A stretch of DNA of 64,000 nucleotides, taken from Neodiprion pinetum (lineage: Eukaryota; Arthropoda; Insecta; Hymenoptera; Diprionidae). A program made the position numbers and the translations under genes. This document shows, piece by piece, positions 1-11,584 of this stretch. The number at the start of each line of letters is the position of its first letter. Positions within the stretch are counted from its first letter, which is position 1. The stretch spans positions 23,884,238 to 23,948,237 of the forward strand of contig NC_060236.1 in NCBI RefSeq assembly GCF_021155775.2. The letters run 5' to 3'. The notes under the pieces were generated by a model. That model saw nothing but the letters and a program-made list of their open reading frames with translations, ran no database searches and was not told the origin of the DNA.

Positions 1-548
1 GACCTCGAGTTGAGCGGGGTAATTGAATGACATTCCGAGCATTCGTCGAGGCCGATCTACCCTACCGACGTTCATTAATTCCCACCAAGCAATAGCATTA
101 TCGCGTTAATAGAGGCAAATCCCGTCCGATCCCACCCCGGCAGCCACCCTTTTCCCCCGGACAGACGTTCCCCGACAACGGCGTAAAATTATCATTCGTT
201 TTAAATATGGGATTATAAAAATGCCTGAATAGGCAATCGAGATAAAACCATCAATTACGCGGCGCTCGGCGCCGCCGCTTCTGATATGCTCCGACCTGCG
301 ACGCGGTAAAACTATTGGCTCCCGATCGATTTCAAACCGTGAGCACCGGACCAGAGATTAACCGGTCTCTGAGCCGCCCGGATCAAGCCGCGCAGCACAG
401 TAGCGACTGTTTGGAGCTCGGCGCTAATGACATTTCAATATCTCAGTCCGGGAATTATATCTCTCGGAGATAAAACTTCCCGACCTTACTCTTTTCCTCA
501 GCCTCCGGCTACCTGGACCTTATTCTCCTCTATACGAGATACGCGTAC
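1..548. other. GC-richer non-coding island
   Basis: No convincing reading frame is present. The stretch is visibly richer in C and G than the DNA that follows and mixes CG-rich blocks with AT motifs such as taatt and aaatta. A perfect 7 bp hairpin (GCGGCGC, loop TCG, GCGCCGC) lies at 259-275. The composition would suit a regulatory element or the edge of a gene, but nothing seen decides this. Confidence 0.3.
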
Positions 549-550
549 AG

Positions 551-978
551 ACTGAGAAGAATTTCATTTGTTAGAGGATCTAGAAAAATTCAGTAAAACA
601 GCAGTTGTTAAAAAAAACTGTTCGAGTATTGTTGGAATTACGAAAAACTAGGTAAGCCTAACCATTTTGCGTTGTCGTCGATCCGTTTTGGTAATTGAAA
701 CGCAAAATCAGTTTGTGAGGTTTACTCTACTTTTTTAGTTAGACAAGGCTTTAACGTCAATTTATTCTTGCACGAGCATTAAATTTTCGCAACAGTTGCA
801 AGAAAATCTAGTAACAGTGATCGTAATGAGAGAGCATAGTAACGGATACTAAGACTTTCCGGTAACAGCTGGAAAACTAATTTTCATTTTGTACCTAGAA
901 CTATATTTTTCGATTGTGGTAAAAAATGAAAATAGTTAAGGACCGAGCGGTAAACGGAATTAAAAATTTCTCTCAGTG
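551..978 (+). mobile_element. MITE-like element, CACTGAGA family, copy 1
   Basis: This is a near full-length member of a family found at least four times in the window. It begins ACTGAGAAGAATTTC and ends AAATTTCTCTCAGTG, giving inverted termini of about 15 bp. Its interior matches the copies at 9893-10322 (opposite orientation) and 59768-60200 over essentially the whole length, including a block reading ttagttagacaaggctttaa and a block reading cgcaacagttgcaagaaaat. A CA dinucleotide lies on each flank and may be a 2 bp target duplication. No transposase reading frame exists, so it is non-autonomous. The CACT(G) terminus recalls CMC (CACTA/EnSpm/Chapaev) elements, which is inference. Confidence 0.85.
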
Positions 979-1391
979 CAACACTCGGCCAATCTCGACC
1001 GAGCCAACAAGATTCAACCTCAACTATGCTTCGGGGGTGAATCTGGGTTGAAATACACGAAATTCTCCTGCCATTTATCCTCGGATTCGAAGGGAAAGCG
1101 ATTTCTTTCATAGGTCATTGTTTAACCTTCTTAGTCGCAGTGGCAAGTGTTCTTACCATCTCTTTTATATCTGGTTTTTGGACCTTTAGAGAACTTTGAA
1201 AACATATTTCTTTGCGGTTTCTTTGCTATTTCTTACAGTGTGCTAACAGATTTTCAATGCTCGAGAGTAATTACTGCGATATTATGTAAATTATTATTGT
1301 TAGAAAGAAATTGATTGAAAAAAATCGTAAAAATTGAAGGAATAATTCATTCCTCCTCTACACATGCACATGTTTTACATAAATTATAAGT
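979..1391. other. AT-rich intergenic sequence
   Basis: I see only AT-rich sequence with short frames and no repeat or gene signal. A short weak frame on the minus strand overlaps the end of the preceding element and has no coding character. Confidence 0.5.
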
Positions 1392-1546
1392 TTTCGGGGT
1401 CGCTGATTACGAATCTGAAATCGGATTTAAAAAATTTAAGATGGCAGATCTAATATGGCGGACGAAAATTTCAAATTCGATCGAATCCGGAGAAAAAACT
1501 CTGTTCAGGGTGTTTCGGGGTCGCTGATTACGAATGTGAAATCAGA
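1392..1546 (+). repeat. Direct repeat with 121 bp period
   Basis: A block beginning tttcggggtcgctgattacg at 1392 recurs at 1513 and is followed in both places by aat, one variable base, then tgaaatc. About 31 of 34 positions agree between the two blocks. The intervening DNA contains two related pieces, atggcagatctaatatggcg and gacgaaaatttcaaattcga. This looks like 1.3 units of a tandem minisatellite. From memory, similar units are dispersed in many arthropod genomes, sometimes as internal tandem repeats of DNA transposons, but that was not searched. Confidence 0.65.
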
Positions 1547-3181
1547 CTTTGCGGTAAAGTCACGATAATTATTCGCGTGAAAAAGCCACTGGCGATAATA
1601 CAGCGATATTATTCTTATTATTCCAATAGTTTATTCCCCTCGGTGTCTCCTCTGATCCCGAATGTACGATTTTTATTCCAGCATTATTCATTTGACAATG
1701 TTTTCAGTTTGAACTTCGTGAAAGTTGAAGGCTGTTTGGAATGGTAATGCGATTACGGTTCGACTGTCGTCATCTTTTACCATGACACCGCGGTGAAGTT
1801 ACGTACCTTCCAACCCTCTAGCTCCCCCCCCAGTGGCAAGAAGAGGAATGCTTGATGAGCTTCTTCCATCAAATCGAATCGCACTATGTTCAGGGATATT
1901 TAGGGGTGAAGAAAAAGTTTGGAACTAAATCCTCGTGTCACTTATTGCAAAAATGACAAATTTTGCAATACATCGCTAACTCATCGGCAAGCCGATGTTC
2001 GAATCGGAAAAAACAGGTTGAGAGGCTTTTCAAAAGAAATAATATTCAGCTTATTTGGGTTGATTAATAATTTGAAATTTTGTGACGATCTATGACTGAC
2101 TTGTCACATGTTGGAATGAATTATAGATTTAGAATTCGTGACCAAGGAAGATTGATGAAAGAGAATCTTCGTCGAATTTGGTCAAAATAAACTTTCATTC
2201 TATTTTTTGTCGTTGCGACATTTTGGCCGGTCCCTGACGATTATGTTCAGGGTAAAATTTTGACACGACGACCAGAAATAAAGTAAGTGGTGTGAATTAT
2301 AGTTAGATTTCGAATTTAATCAAGGTATACTCAAATGCTCTTAACTGACATCAGAGAGAATGTCTTGAAACCTTTAAAAAAAATTGTTTCGAGTCTCTAA
2401 CAATCTCTGAAATCCGACGAAATATTTTGCAGTGAGACATTACGGACAGCAGAAAACCTTTTCAAAAACCTGTCGGTTGAGAATCGTCAATTTTTTCGCG
2501 TTCAAGTTACCTTCTCGAAATATGCTTGAATAATCGCTACGATTGGTAAAAGAATTTGACATCATTCGCGGTAATCAAACATCGTTCGAAGCCTTCTAAA
2601 CCTTCCAGATACGCGTAAAAAAAATTGTTCAGACTTTGCGGAAACCGTTTCTACAGGTCAATCCATGCTTTGACTCTTACAACAGAAATGGAGTAGAAGA
2701 AATATCACGAGTATGAAAACATGCCGATTGCATTAAACCGTAAATTAAAACGTACACTTAAAGTACCCACCCGTAATCATGAACATTCCATATTGACTGA
2801 ATGTTTTTTGTTTGACTCGCTTTCCATGCATCGGAACAAACCGTTCAGGGGTGTTAAAAAAGCGAACCGCAGACTTTGACATCGAGTTTGGACCAGTAGA
2901 AGGTCTGAAGTAAAGCCGAGGGCAAACAGGGTGTGTGATAAATGCAAGATCACGCGATGGCGATGGCGCCTACGAGTTTTGGTCCCATTCGTCATCTTCC
3001 TCCGGAGGGTCCGTAAGAGCTGCACCTTCTCGATGACGAGGACGAGGACGAGGAGGAGGACTGGGACGTTGAAGCGAAGTGGAAGAGGTGGGCTGACTAT
3101 ACCTGTGCCTCGAAGCGTCCCACGGCATCGGGCCTGACCGGCCCAACAAGGCGGCCATACATTATCTCATTAGTGCATCGC
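1547..3181. other. Non-coding sequence, AT-rich then GC-richer
   Basis: No gene is recognised. The first 1.3 kb is ordinary AT-rich DNA. From about 2930 the sequence becomes GC-richer, with a GAGGAC/GAGGAG purine run near 3040-3060 that produces short overlapping frames on both strands. These frames are compositional and carry no motifs. Confidence 0.45.
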
Positions 3182-3329
3182 ATGCGAGTGTGTTTCCTTT
3201 TGATTAGCGTCCCTCAGCGTGGGCGACTTCCTCCCACTCCCGGCTTCTCCTTGGTTGACGAAGAAAGCAAAAGCCGGGGGGGAAATCGAGGGGAAACACA
3301 CCGGAATGACCCGGATTTTTGCTCTTTAG

Positions 3330-3448
3330 GACTAAGTCGGCAAATTAACGAGGACCGAGTTAATAATGTCAACGTAATGAAACGTATGGGGAGAAATGAA
3401 TTATTGTGCAATTTGAGAACGAGTATCAAGGAGTTGGCTTTACGGAAC
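3330..3448 (+). CDS. Candidate internal coding exon, unknown protein
   Basis: I do not recognise the product. A pyrimidine-rich acceptor (attttttgctctttag-like, AG at 3328-3329) precedes a 119 bp open segment, which is followed by a consensus donor (AAC then GTGAGT at 3449-3454). Read with two leading bases, the segment gives 39 codons ending in phase 0. The peptide is charged and helix-like, with RQINEDRV, MKRMGRNE and SIKELALRN. The frame stays open for about 50 codons upstream, and the nearest in-frame ATG is at 3182 in a poor start context, so an internal exon is more likely than a first exon. An antisense frame is also open here, which weakens the case. No partner exon was found. Confidence 0.25.
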
Positions 3449-4318
3449 GTGAGTATGTTTTGTTTTTTATGGTTTAATGAATTTTAAACAATTATAAAGT
3501 TGCCGAGTAACGATTTTTACCGAACATTCATCGTTGCGGTAATGTCACTGAACTTCGATCTCGTGGCAATTACACCGGTCAACACGAATTTTCAGTCCGG
3601 CTTCTAGACGTCAAATTTTAATTACTTTCACGCAACTGATAAAAGAAAAAACAGATTTATCGGATAAAGTTTGCGTTTTATTTTGAAGTGCTGCCACCTG
3701 CTGTCTACACTACCACCAAAAACTTCAAGACTTATTTATAAATGTAAAACACTCAGAAGTAAATTTTATAAGATTTTAATTGTTATTCGATGTATGGAAT
3801 AAAAATTTATTCATCTAAATATTTTTATTTTGTTGACCTGTGTTATCTGTGAACGATTTGGGTTACACATTTTTTTTTCTCTCACTTGTGGAGGTACGTT
3901 TCGCGTAAAAAAACTGCACGCTTTCAGAGAAAGACATTTATTCGTGAAAAAAATGAATTCCACGAACGGAAAGATCTGTGGATTTTTCATAATCGAAAAC
4001 GTTTTCAACTATATTTTTTATTCCGCGATAAAAGTTGTGTAGTAAAAATCAATCTGTTCAACGCGACAAAATTGATCAAGTTCTTTTTCCTGAAACGTTA
4101 AAGATCGAGATTTGTACTTTGCACGGTTTCGATATCTTATTCCGTATAACTGTCAGATATCATGCAAGAAAATTGCGAAAATTGCAAAAAAAATAAAATA
4201 AAATTTTTTGCCTCGCATTTTTGCCAAATAATTGGCGAACCTGTCCCCATAAGCGTCATTCCGCATACAAGCACGCGAAGAAATGAGAATTCCAAAAGAG
4301 AAAAGAGATAGAGGGGGA
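3449..4318. other. AT-rich non-coding sequence
   Basis: AT-rich DNA with T-runs and A-runs. Several short overlapping frames on both strands around 3810-4100 are rich in Lys, Phe and Asn, as expected from AT-rich non-coding DNA. No repeat or gene signal was seen. Confidence 0.5.
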
Positions 4319-4333
4319 GGGGGGGGGGGGGGG
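4319..4333 (+). repeat. Poly-G run of 15
   Basis: Fifteen consecutive G follow a purine-rich lead-in (gagagggggagg). It is a simple low-complexity tract. Such a long G-run can form G-quadruplex-type structure and is prone to sequencing error. Confidence 0.85.
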
Positions 4334-7300
4334 ATGAATAGAAAAAAAAATAAATAAATGAATAAAAATCAACTCCGTTGCATAAGTTAAAAGTGCGATG
4401 GTTGGTAAAAAAAATTGATGAAACCGAGAATTCTCCGCAGGTCTTTTAGATTAATTTCAAACGACTGTATAATACGAAAGAGACGAGAGGAGCCCAGCGG
4501 GTGATCCATCGCTTCATTAGAAATTATAATTGACGTTCGGGGTTCGAGCTTCTGTGATCCTAAAAACCGCTAATGATTCATTTGAGGCTCGGCTTTATAT
4601 ACCGCGGCGGGCTATCAATTCCCGCGATGTAATCGCTAATTCGTTACCTTCTCGGTCTGATCAACGGTCCTCGAGTCCCGGGTCGAGGGGCGCCATCTCG
4701 GACCGACCTGCCCTCCGGGCCTCGTCGGATGCAGAAGCTGCTCGGACTCAGCTGGACCAGAACAATAAGTTATTCGGGACCACCAAAGCAGCTGCTAATC
4801 GACCCCCTTCAAAACTAAACCAGAATCCCAGAAATCGCTCCTGATTGAGACCGGCACTGATTGTCAGACAATTTCACTCTCAAGGTACTTCCAAGGACCA
4901 TTTCTAATTCCATTTTAAACATGTATTCATATTAACTATCCATGCAAAGGGTGAAAGTTAAAAACCAGAATTGCCGATTGATAGAAGGAACGAAATAAAG
5001 GATCTTCGTAGGTGCGAAAAACTTATTCGTATAATTTAAATATGTGGAAAGTCTGAGTGCAGATAATTGAAAACATAGAAAGACGATGTACAGAAAGACT
5101 AAATATACGTAGAAAGGTCAAAACGTTGAAAGGCAAAATCGAGATTCTGTATACGATTTTATATCGTCGGGAGAAATTCTTACAATTCTACAGTTTTTCA
5201 TTTTATCTTTCAACTTTCAACACTTTTAAATTCTATAAATTGAGTTTTCAATTCCTTGAAAATTCTATATTGTGGTCCCTTGATTTTTCGATCTTTTTAC
5301 ACTTTTATCTCCACCCGTCTGCAAGGTGTTTTAAAAACGTTTTTTAGAATATCTTGCCGATGTTCTTTATTGTCTTGAAATGACAAAATTTATCGACGTT
5401 TATCCACAACTCAATTAATAAAATATACATATTCATTGAAGCTGTTATGCTAATTTTGGCCTTCGATTCCCACGGGTAAAATATTCAGACAAAAATTAGC
5501 TGTTTCTATTTCGACCGTGAGATTTTGAAAATGTTAATTTTATTCCAAACTAATTGTTTGCATAGTTTCGATAATAAATCTTCTTGATCCCTGGATTATT
5601 TATAGTGCTAATATTATAAAGAATATATAAAAACACTTTGTATAAAAAAGGAACGATATTATCTGATACTTTAATTGCAGAACACTTCCCTATCCAATTC
5701 GTTGAATGACAGACTATTATTACGATTTTCTCGGTCCTCGTGTTTGAATTTCTAGGCTGATACATTTAAAATTTGAAAATCACTCCAGAAATCTTGGACC
5801 AAATAAAAACGGTTACAATATTGTCAACAAACTGATCTACCCAGAAAACTTGTTCGTCGTATAATAAAATCGATCTCACTTTCAGGATGATTTTAGCCTG
5901 CATCGCAATTGTTGCAATCGCTAAAGCCATTATTAACTGTCACACCCAATAGAGTATGAATGAACCTGTAGTCGTAGTTTGGAAAAATCAAGCAGACTCA
6001 GCCTCGACAATTTGAAACAAACCGGGAATATTACCGCTCGAGTTGCAACGATCATTGTAATTACGACACCACCTCGGTGTTGTAATTATCAATGTCGTCG
6101 CCCCACGGTGGCCCAGGTCTCATCCCCATGGCCCTGTTTCCACGCGACCGACGACGGCGTGGTTATATTTATAGCCGTGGAAATAATTATGTGCTCCGAA
6201 GCGCGTTCACCCGTCACTGATTAACCAGATCGCGATGATCTCGCGAGTGGAAACAGATACATGGCGAAATCTGGATAAACAAGAATTTATATCACGGAAA
6301 TATCCGCCTCCAACGGCGTGGCGCCAAGCGATTGACTGCGACAACGGGTGTCGCGCTCTTCTTTGGGTGTGTCACTTAAGCTCGGAGCTTTCTGCGGTTT
6401 GGAAAAAAAAATAAAATATTTGTCGACAGAATTGTCAGAATTTTACGGCTGGAGGTCCGGTAGAAAATTCGTGTGAATGAAACACCAACTGTCATTGAAG
6501 ATCTCTTTGAAAAGACAAATACAGATAATACCGGAATTATGAACGACGGTTTGGATTTATATCGATGATTCGTTTCAAATCGCTTCAAACTTGTTACAAA
6601 TTTAGTAGATTCGTTCAATTTTACTGTACGATAGATCATTTTATTCGGAAAACTGTGTTGATATACCGATTTACTGAAACACTTTTATTTTTAACACGTT
6701 GGCATAGTTGTGTATTTAATTTTTCAACATTACGACACAAATATCGATTTCGATCGATACATGGTAATGTTGAATTTATCGTTGAAGGAAGATAATTCTC
6801 GCAGTGACTTTGTAGGAAATAATAATTTATAAAATATAACGAGCCGTCGTAGAGTGAAATTGAACAAATTTACTAGATTTTTAACAATTTAAAACGCTTT
6901 ACAGTGAAGAATCGATATAATTTTAGCTTTCGTTTATAATTTCAGTATATCCTATTTCTGTACCGTTAAAGAGATCTTTGCAGCTTACTGATATAAAATT
7001 CATTTGTCACTACATAATTGTGCGGATGAACATTACATTGGTATAACTATTTAGGTACTTACGTTAGCCACATGAAGGATAATTAAGGTTGCCAAGATAC
7101 TTCTGAGAATGGAAGAAAGTGCCGTCTTACCTGAAAACAAGAAAACGTAATCAAGCATTAGATCTTATTACTATTTTCCTATACGTAACGCTTAGTTTCT
7201 TTCTTTATTCACCGATTATCTACTTATCCTGTCAATTTAGTAACTTGGCTCCTTGCTTTTCAATTCTATTTCCCGTTTTATTAAATTACTTTCAACCTTG

Positions 7301-8294
7301 TCGATGTTGACAATCAATTCCGAAATTGCGTTCGATCATTAAAATAGTAAACAAGACGAGATTAGGAGAAACAAACATTCGGTTGTGAAAATTCGTACAA
7401 GTAGTTTTTTTTTTTTTTGTCTTCGATAACATCTAAGGGTGAATTATTCCCTTACAAAAGCTCTCGTTTAATCTAGTTCTGAAATAGCCATAATATGTAC
7501 AGGTATACATGCGTCTGTTGTATGTTTGTTGTAAATTTTTTACATAAATTTTGCTGCAATAAAAATTCTCTACAATAAGCACAATTAATGGAAAGGAGTA
7601 GAGAAAATATGCGTTTATTAACTAACAATAGAAAAAAAAAACAAAAAAAGTGAAAACTGATGTAACCTGCCGCATAAATATTGGAGTATCGATAAAACGT
7701 CGTGCCGTGGGTAATTCTACGCCTAGATCGAGGTGTGTTATTAATAAACATAGGCATAATCTCAAAGTCTGTACGCTAAGGACGCGTAGGCGTGACTACG
7801 TGTCACGCGTTGGTAATTGAATAATTGATACGAACGATGGAGAGAAATTTATCTCACCTATTCCCAACAACGATCCCGACACGAATTCCAGACGCGGCAT
7901 CTTTTAGGTATCCCGGCACAAGTTGGGGGTTGGGAAGATCGAAGGGGGAGGGGGGATAACTCGAGAATTCATCACTGGCGTGAAGCAGCTCGACTGACGC
8001 ACATTGCAATGCGACAATTTTAATATGCACGACGAAAATTTAGTTTGTTTGTCATTAAAACCAGAAAAAAAAAAAAAACGAGTCGGAGAAACTAATTTTC
8101 GCGATACTTCTCATCACCGTGAAAAGGGAATATTCCGTCGGTCTGTTTGACTTGAACTTGACCGAGTGAAAAATCTAAAACTGATAAGACTCGGCAGTCA
8201 AATAAAAACGTTTTGATATAAAAAAAAAAATTGAAATTTTTTTTTCTGCGAAACACGAAATTGATAATCGTTTTTTTTTTTTTTTAATAAACAT
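4334..8294. other. Non-coding stretch with a GC-rich island at 4480-4860
   Basis: No gene is recognised. A GC-richer island spans about 4480-4860 and contains an open but unremarkable frame on the plus strand; a smaller island lies at about 5960-6380. The rest is AT-rich with homopolymers, for example T-runs near 7407 and 8270 and an A-run near 8066. The islands could be regulatory, but I see no specific motif array. Confidence 0.4.
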
Positions 8295-8740
8295 ATCAAC
8301 TAAGAAAAGTACGATGGTTTGTTTGAAAAAAAAAAGTAATATTTAGAAAAAAAGTATATGTTTGTCGGTAAAACATTGAAAATCGATATATTTCCGGTAG
8401 AACCGGAAGTTAAAGTTGAACGGGATATGGAAATTTTCCATGCCTATTATTTCGTTGCAAAATCCTATAAGCTTTACATTTTTTCATCAAGCTGTTTCGG
8501 TTTTGTTTTTTTTTTTTTTCGTTTTTTAGTCTTTCATCGACCGACAGACGGTAAATTTATAACAAAAGAAATCAATAAACTAAGAAAATCATGACCGTTG
8601 ACTTAAAAAAAGTAATAATGAAGAAAAGGTATACGTTTGACGGTTGAACATTGATGATAGATTCATTTCCGTCATTTGAACCGGAAGTTCAAAGTAAAAA
8701 TATATTAATTTTTCCATTATTACGTCATTTTCATTGTTTT
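8295..8740 (+). repeat. Diverged tandem duplication, unit about 270 bp
   Basis: Two successive blocks share an ordered set of words. Block one (from about 8295) has aactaagaaaa, an A-run then gtaat, gtatatgtttg, cggt, acattga, atttcc, gaaccggaagtt and later tttcc plus attattt. Block two (from about 8568) has aactaagaaaa, aaaaaaagtaat, gtatacgtttg, cggt, acattga, atttcc, gaaccggaagtt and tttccattatta. The order and spacing agree while the bases have drifted. No reading frame is conserved between the blocks, so it behaves as an old non-coding duplication. Confidence 0.65.
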
Positions 8741-8824
8741 CTAGTGTTATATCTTATTTCGGATAACTTACCAGCATTCGAAGCGATTGTTGTTGGCTTT
8801 CTTTGAATTGAATACAATTACAGG

Positions 8825-9035
8825 AGATCACAATAAAATCGTTGGAAACCATTGAAAATGATTGTAAATCAATGGAAATCACTTGGTCTACTGGTGGAAA
8901 TGAATAGAACGTTAATGATTTAAAACCGTTTGTCGTTCAACGCATTTTGATTTCTGTAACGCTGTTGTGTGGTTTCGAGTGATTAACAATGATTTCTAAT
9001 GATTTCAATGATCTCCATGGATTCCCCGTTATTTC
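8825..9035. repeat. Degenerate GAAATCATTG-type repeat with inverted counterpart
   Basis: Between about 8830 and 8890 a 10-11 bp word close to aaatcattgg recurs imperfectly (aaaatcgttgg, aaaccattga, aaatgattgt, aaatcaatgg, aaatcacttgg). Between about 8985 and 9025 the reverse-complement word recurs (aacaatgatttctaatgatt, caatgatctcc). The two clusters therefore form a loose inverted repeat around roughly 100 bp. The word ttgtaaatcaatggaa also occurs near 16090. Confidence 0.45.
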
Positions 9036-9892
9036 AAAGAATATTTCAGTCATTTCGTCTCCTTCGATTTATAAACTGTTGACATTATGAACGGCTCCTC
9101 GGTTTTCAATAACAATCGGAAAACTTGACGAGAACGTTTGTTTTTTATTTCCTCTCGATTTTCATTTGAGCATAAAATATCGTATTTTAAAACAATTATA
9201 TAGTATTTTTTGATCTCCATTGTAAACGATGTTTACAAAAGTAACATGCAATAAAAATTCACTGTTTTCGAAACGCACAACACATCACGGTACGTTTTTT
9301 CAACCCTTTGTATCTGCTTCAAGTTTATTCGAAATGAGACAAAGGAATCAAACAACCGAATTGTTTTTTTCTCCTAAACTATACTAAAATACGAAACAGA
9401 CAAGAGTTGAGGAAACTTTTTTATTTCGCGTTAAAAATCTGTGACGAACGTTTCGGCAATTGTTGAAAATTCAAATTTCAAATAATACGCCAATGGATGT
9501 GGAAGCATGTACATAATGACTCGAGTTGTCGTTGGCTCACGTATCATCGTCATTGCCAGGCCATCATCTTGAACGATTCCCGTTCGAGCACAAGTCCGTC
9601 GCGACTGTTGGTATAATAAACCAGAACGTTGCGGTTAATTTGTACCACGTCGCGTTATTTTCTCAGCTACACGATGCCTGGTCCATCATTGACTCGCTCC
9701 GCGCGCGGAAATCAACTCGCAACGACGGCAGCTGTACGCAATCAACATTTTTCTGTCCTCGACGTCGCCCGGAACTCGTGGTAAAAAAATCGAAACATCA
9801 AGAAGAGCGCGAGTGAAATGTTTTCAAATTATATAGGTATACAACATCTAGGAATAAAACTCGTGACATTTATTTTAATTCGATCCTGATTA
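9036..9892. other. Non-coding sequence
   Basis: AT-rich DNA, then a GC-richer patch at about 9500-9830 holding an unremarkable plus-strand frame with no recognisable domain. No repeat seen. Confidence 0.4.
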
Positions 9893-10322
9893 CACTGAGA
9901 GAAATTTTTAGTTCCGGTCACCGCTCAGTCCTTAAATATTTTCGTTTTTTACCACGATAGAAAAATATAGTTCTGGGTAGAAAATGAAAATTAGTTTTCT
10001 AGCTGTTACCGAAAAGTCTAGTATCCGTTACTATTCTTTCTCATTGCGATCACTGTTGCTATATTTTCTTGCAACTGTTGCGAAAATTTAATAATCGTGC
10101 AAGAATAAATTGACGTTAAAGCCTCGTTTAACTAAAAAAGTAGAGTAAACGTCAGAAACTGATTTTGCGTTGCAATTACCAAAAAAGGATCGACAACAAT
10201 GCAAAACGGTTAGGCGTATCTCCTTTTTCGTAATCTCAATAATATTCAAACAGTTTTTTTTTAACGATACCTGTTTTACTGAATTTTTCTAGTTACTGTA
10301 ACACATGAAATTTTTCTCAGTG
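9893..10322 (-). mobile_element. MITE-like element, CACTGAGA family, copy 2
   Basis: This copy lies in reverse orientation relative to copies 1 and 3. On the plus strand it begins CACTGAGAGAAATTTTTAG and ends GAAATTTTTCTCAGTG. Reverse-complemented, it follows the copy at 59768-60200 through its whole length, including the stretch around a gtaaaacaggtatcgtt word near one end and the ttaactaaaaaagtagagt block. Flanks are TA on the left and TG on the right, so no target duplication is evident. No transposase ORF is present. Confidence 0.85.
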
Positions 10323-11167
10323 TGCGTGTTTCGATACGGTGCACAGTAACAAATGTCTTCATAGCAACAGCTTTTCAGGGCTAAGCAACTTTTTTAGAAA
10401 AAGTAAAGAGAAATGAAAAAATAAAACAGAAACAGAAATACTTCACGTGGAAAGTATGTAACACTGTTTACCATCCGATTCAGGTCTTGATTTTAGTATC
10501 ACGGAGAGAGTTTAATTGCTCGATAACAAAATCAAACAAAGAAATCTTGACTATCTTGACTTGACTTTTGAAAGCTCCTAAAAGCACAAATGTTTTCTCA
10601 AAGAATTCACAATTCTGCGAGAACTATTGCAATATATTGTTTCATCGACTAGTCCGAAAATACGACCTAATAATACCTAATTACGCTACAAAATTTTGAT
10701 CTTTGAATCTACGAAAAAAAAAAATTCAAACACAAATCACACAGTCAAAAAAAAAAATCGACTAAATTTCACGAGGAGTTGACCTGTGAATTTTTTTCGA
10801 AAAATTGACTCCGAGTTCGATGTTCATAAAAAAAATTCATATCTCACAAAAATATTCTCATCCGAAACTGTAATTCGCATATTTAATATTCCATTCTTCT
10901 TTACATATGGAAAAGATGAGAGGAGACCGATTCATCGGTAAAACGAACCGACGATTATAAGTTTCGATAGACGTATATCAGTACGATCGGCTATCCGGTA
11001 TCTAGTATCTAATCGTAGACCAAACCAATGACCATCGTCATCCGCGTACGCCGAACTGCGCGGTGGTGAGTCAAAAGGCGTTTCCTGCCGCTATGAATAT
11101 GCTGCCTTGACGGCAAAGCAAGCCAAGGCACGCCGGCGGCGGGGCGACAATAATTTCAAGGCATCAT

Positions 11168-11170
<3 letters not shown>
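10323..11170. other. AT-rich sequence with a GC-richer end
   Basis: No gene is recognised. From about 10980 the DNA turns GC-rich and CpG-rich, leading into the CT tract. An ATG at 11028 is followed about 40 bp later by a GTGAGT donor-like hexamer near 11067, but the context is poor and I do not call an exon. Confidence 0.4.

Positions 11171-11209
<39 letters not shown>
11171..11209 (+). repeat. (TC)n microsatellite
   Basis: A perfect TC/CT run of about 39 bp, followed by pyrimidine-rich sequence to about 11280. On the other strand it is a GAGAG array, the sequence class bound by GAGA-factor proteins in insects. Binding here is inference. Confidence 0.9.
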
Positions 11210-11212
<3 letters not shown>

Positions 11213-11555
11213 TTCCGTCTCTCTCCCATTCCATTCCCCCTCTCTATCCCTCTTTCTCTCTTTCTCCTTCTCTTCCCAACCCGTTCATTGAGCTCTTCCG
11301 ACAACCAGACGCGCGGCGGCCGCTCGCTTATATCCCTCGGCACGATGATGCATTATACATGCGAAAGATATTCCCTACGTAGGTACATAGATATTTACAT
11401 TATTTTGTAATGGTAATTGTTTCGCTAACAGCAACGAGAGGTTAATTTACACCTACGTGAAAAAAACCTCGTCAGGGCTTCAAAACCCCCCCTTTATCGT
11501 CTCACCGCACTCTAACCCTTTCGCCGAGTTTCGATTTAAACACCCTGAGATATAC
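11210..11555. other. Pyrimidine-rich, then mixed non-coding sequence
   Basis: A C/T-rich lead-out from the microsatellite is followed by a GC-richer patch with a NotI-like gcggccgc at about 11316. There is no coding signal; the frame here is serine- and leucine-rich only because of the CT tract. Confidence 0.4.
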
Positions 11556-11584
11556 AGAGAGAGAGAGAGAAAGAGAGAGAGAGA
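11556..11584 (+). repeat. (GA)n microsatellite
   Basis: A GA run interrupted once by aa. It is one of six GA/CT tracts in this window. Confidence 0.85.
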
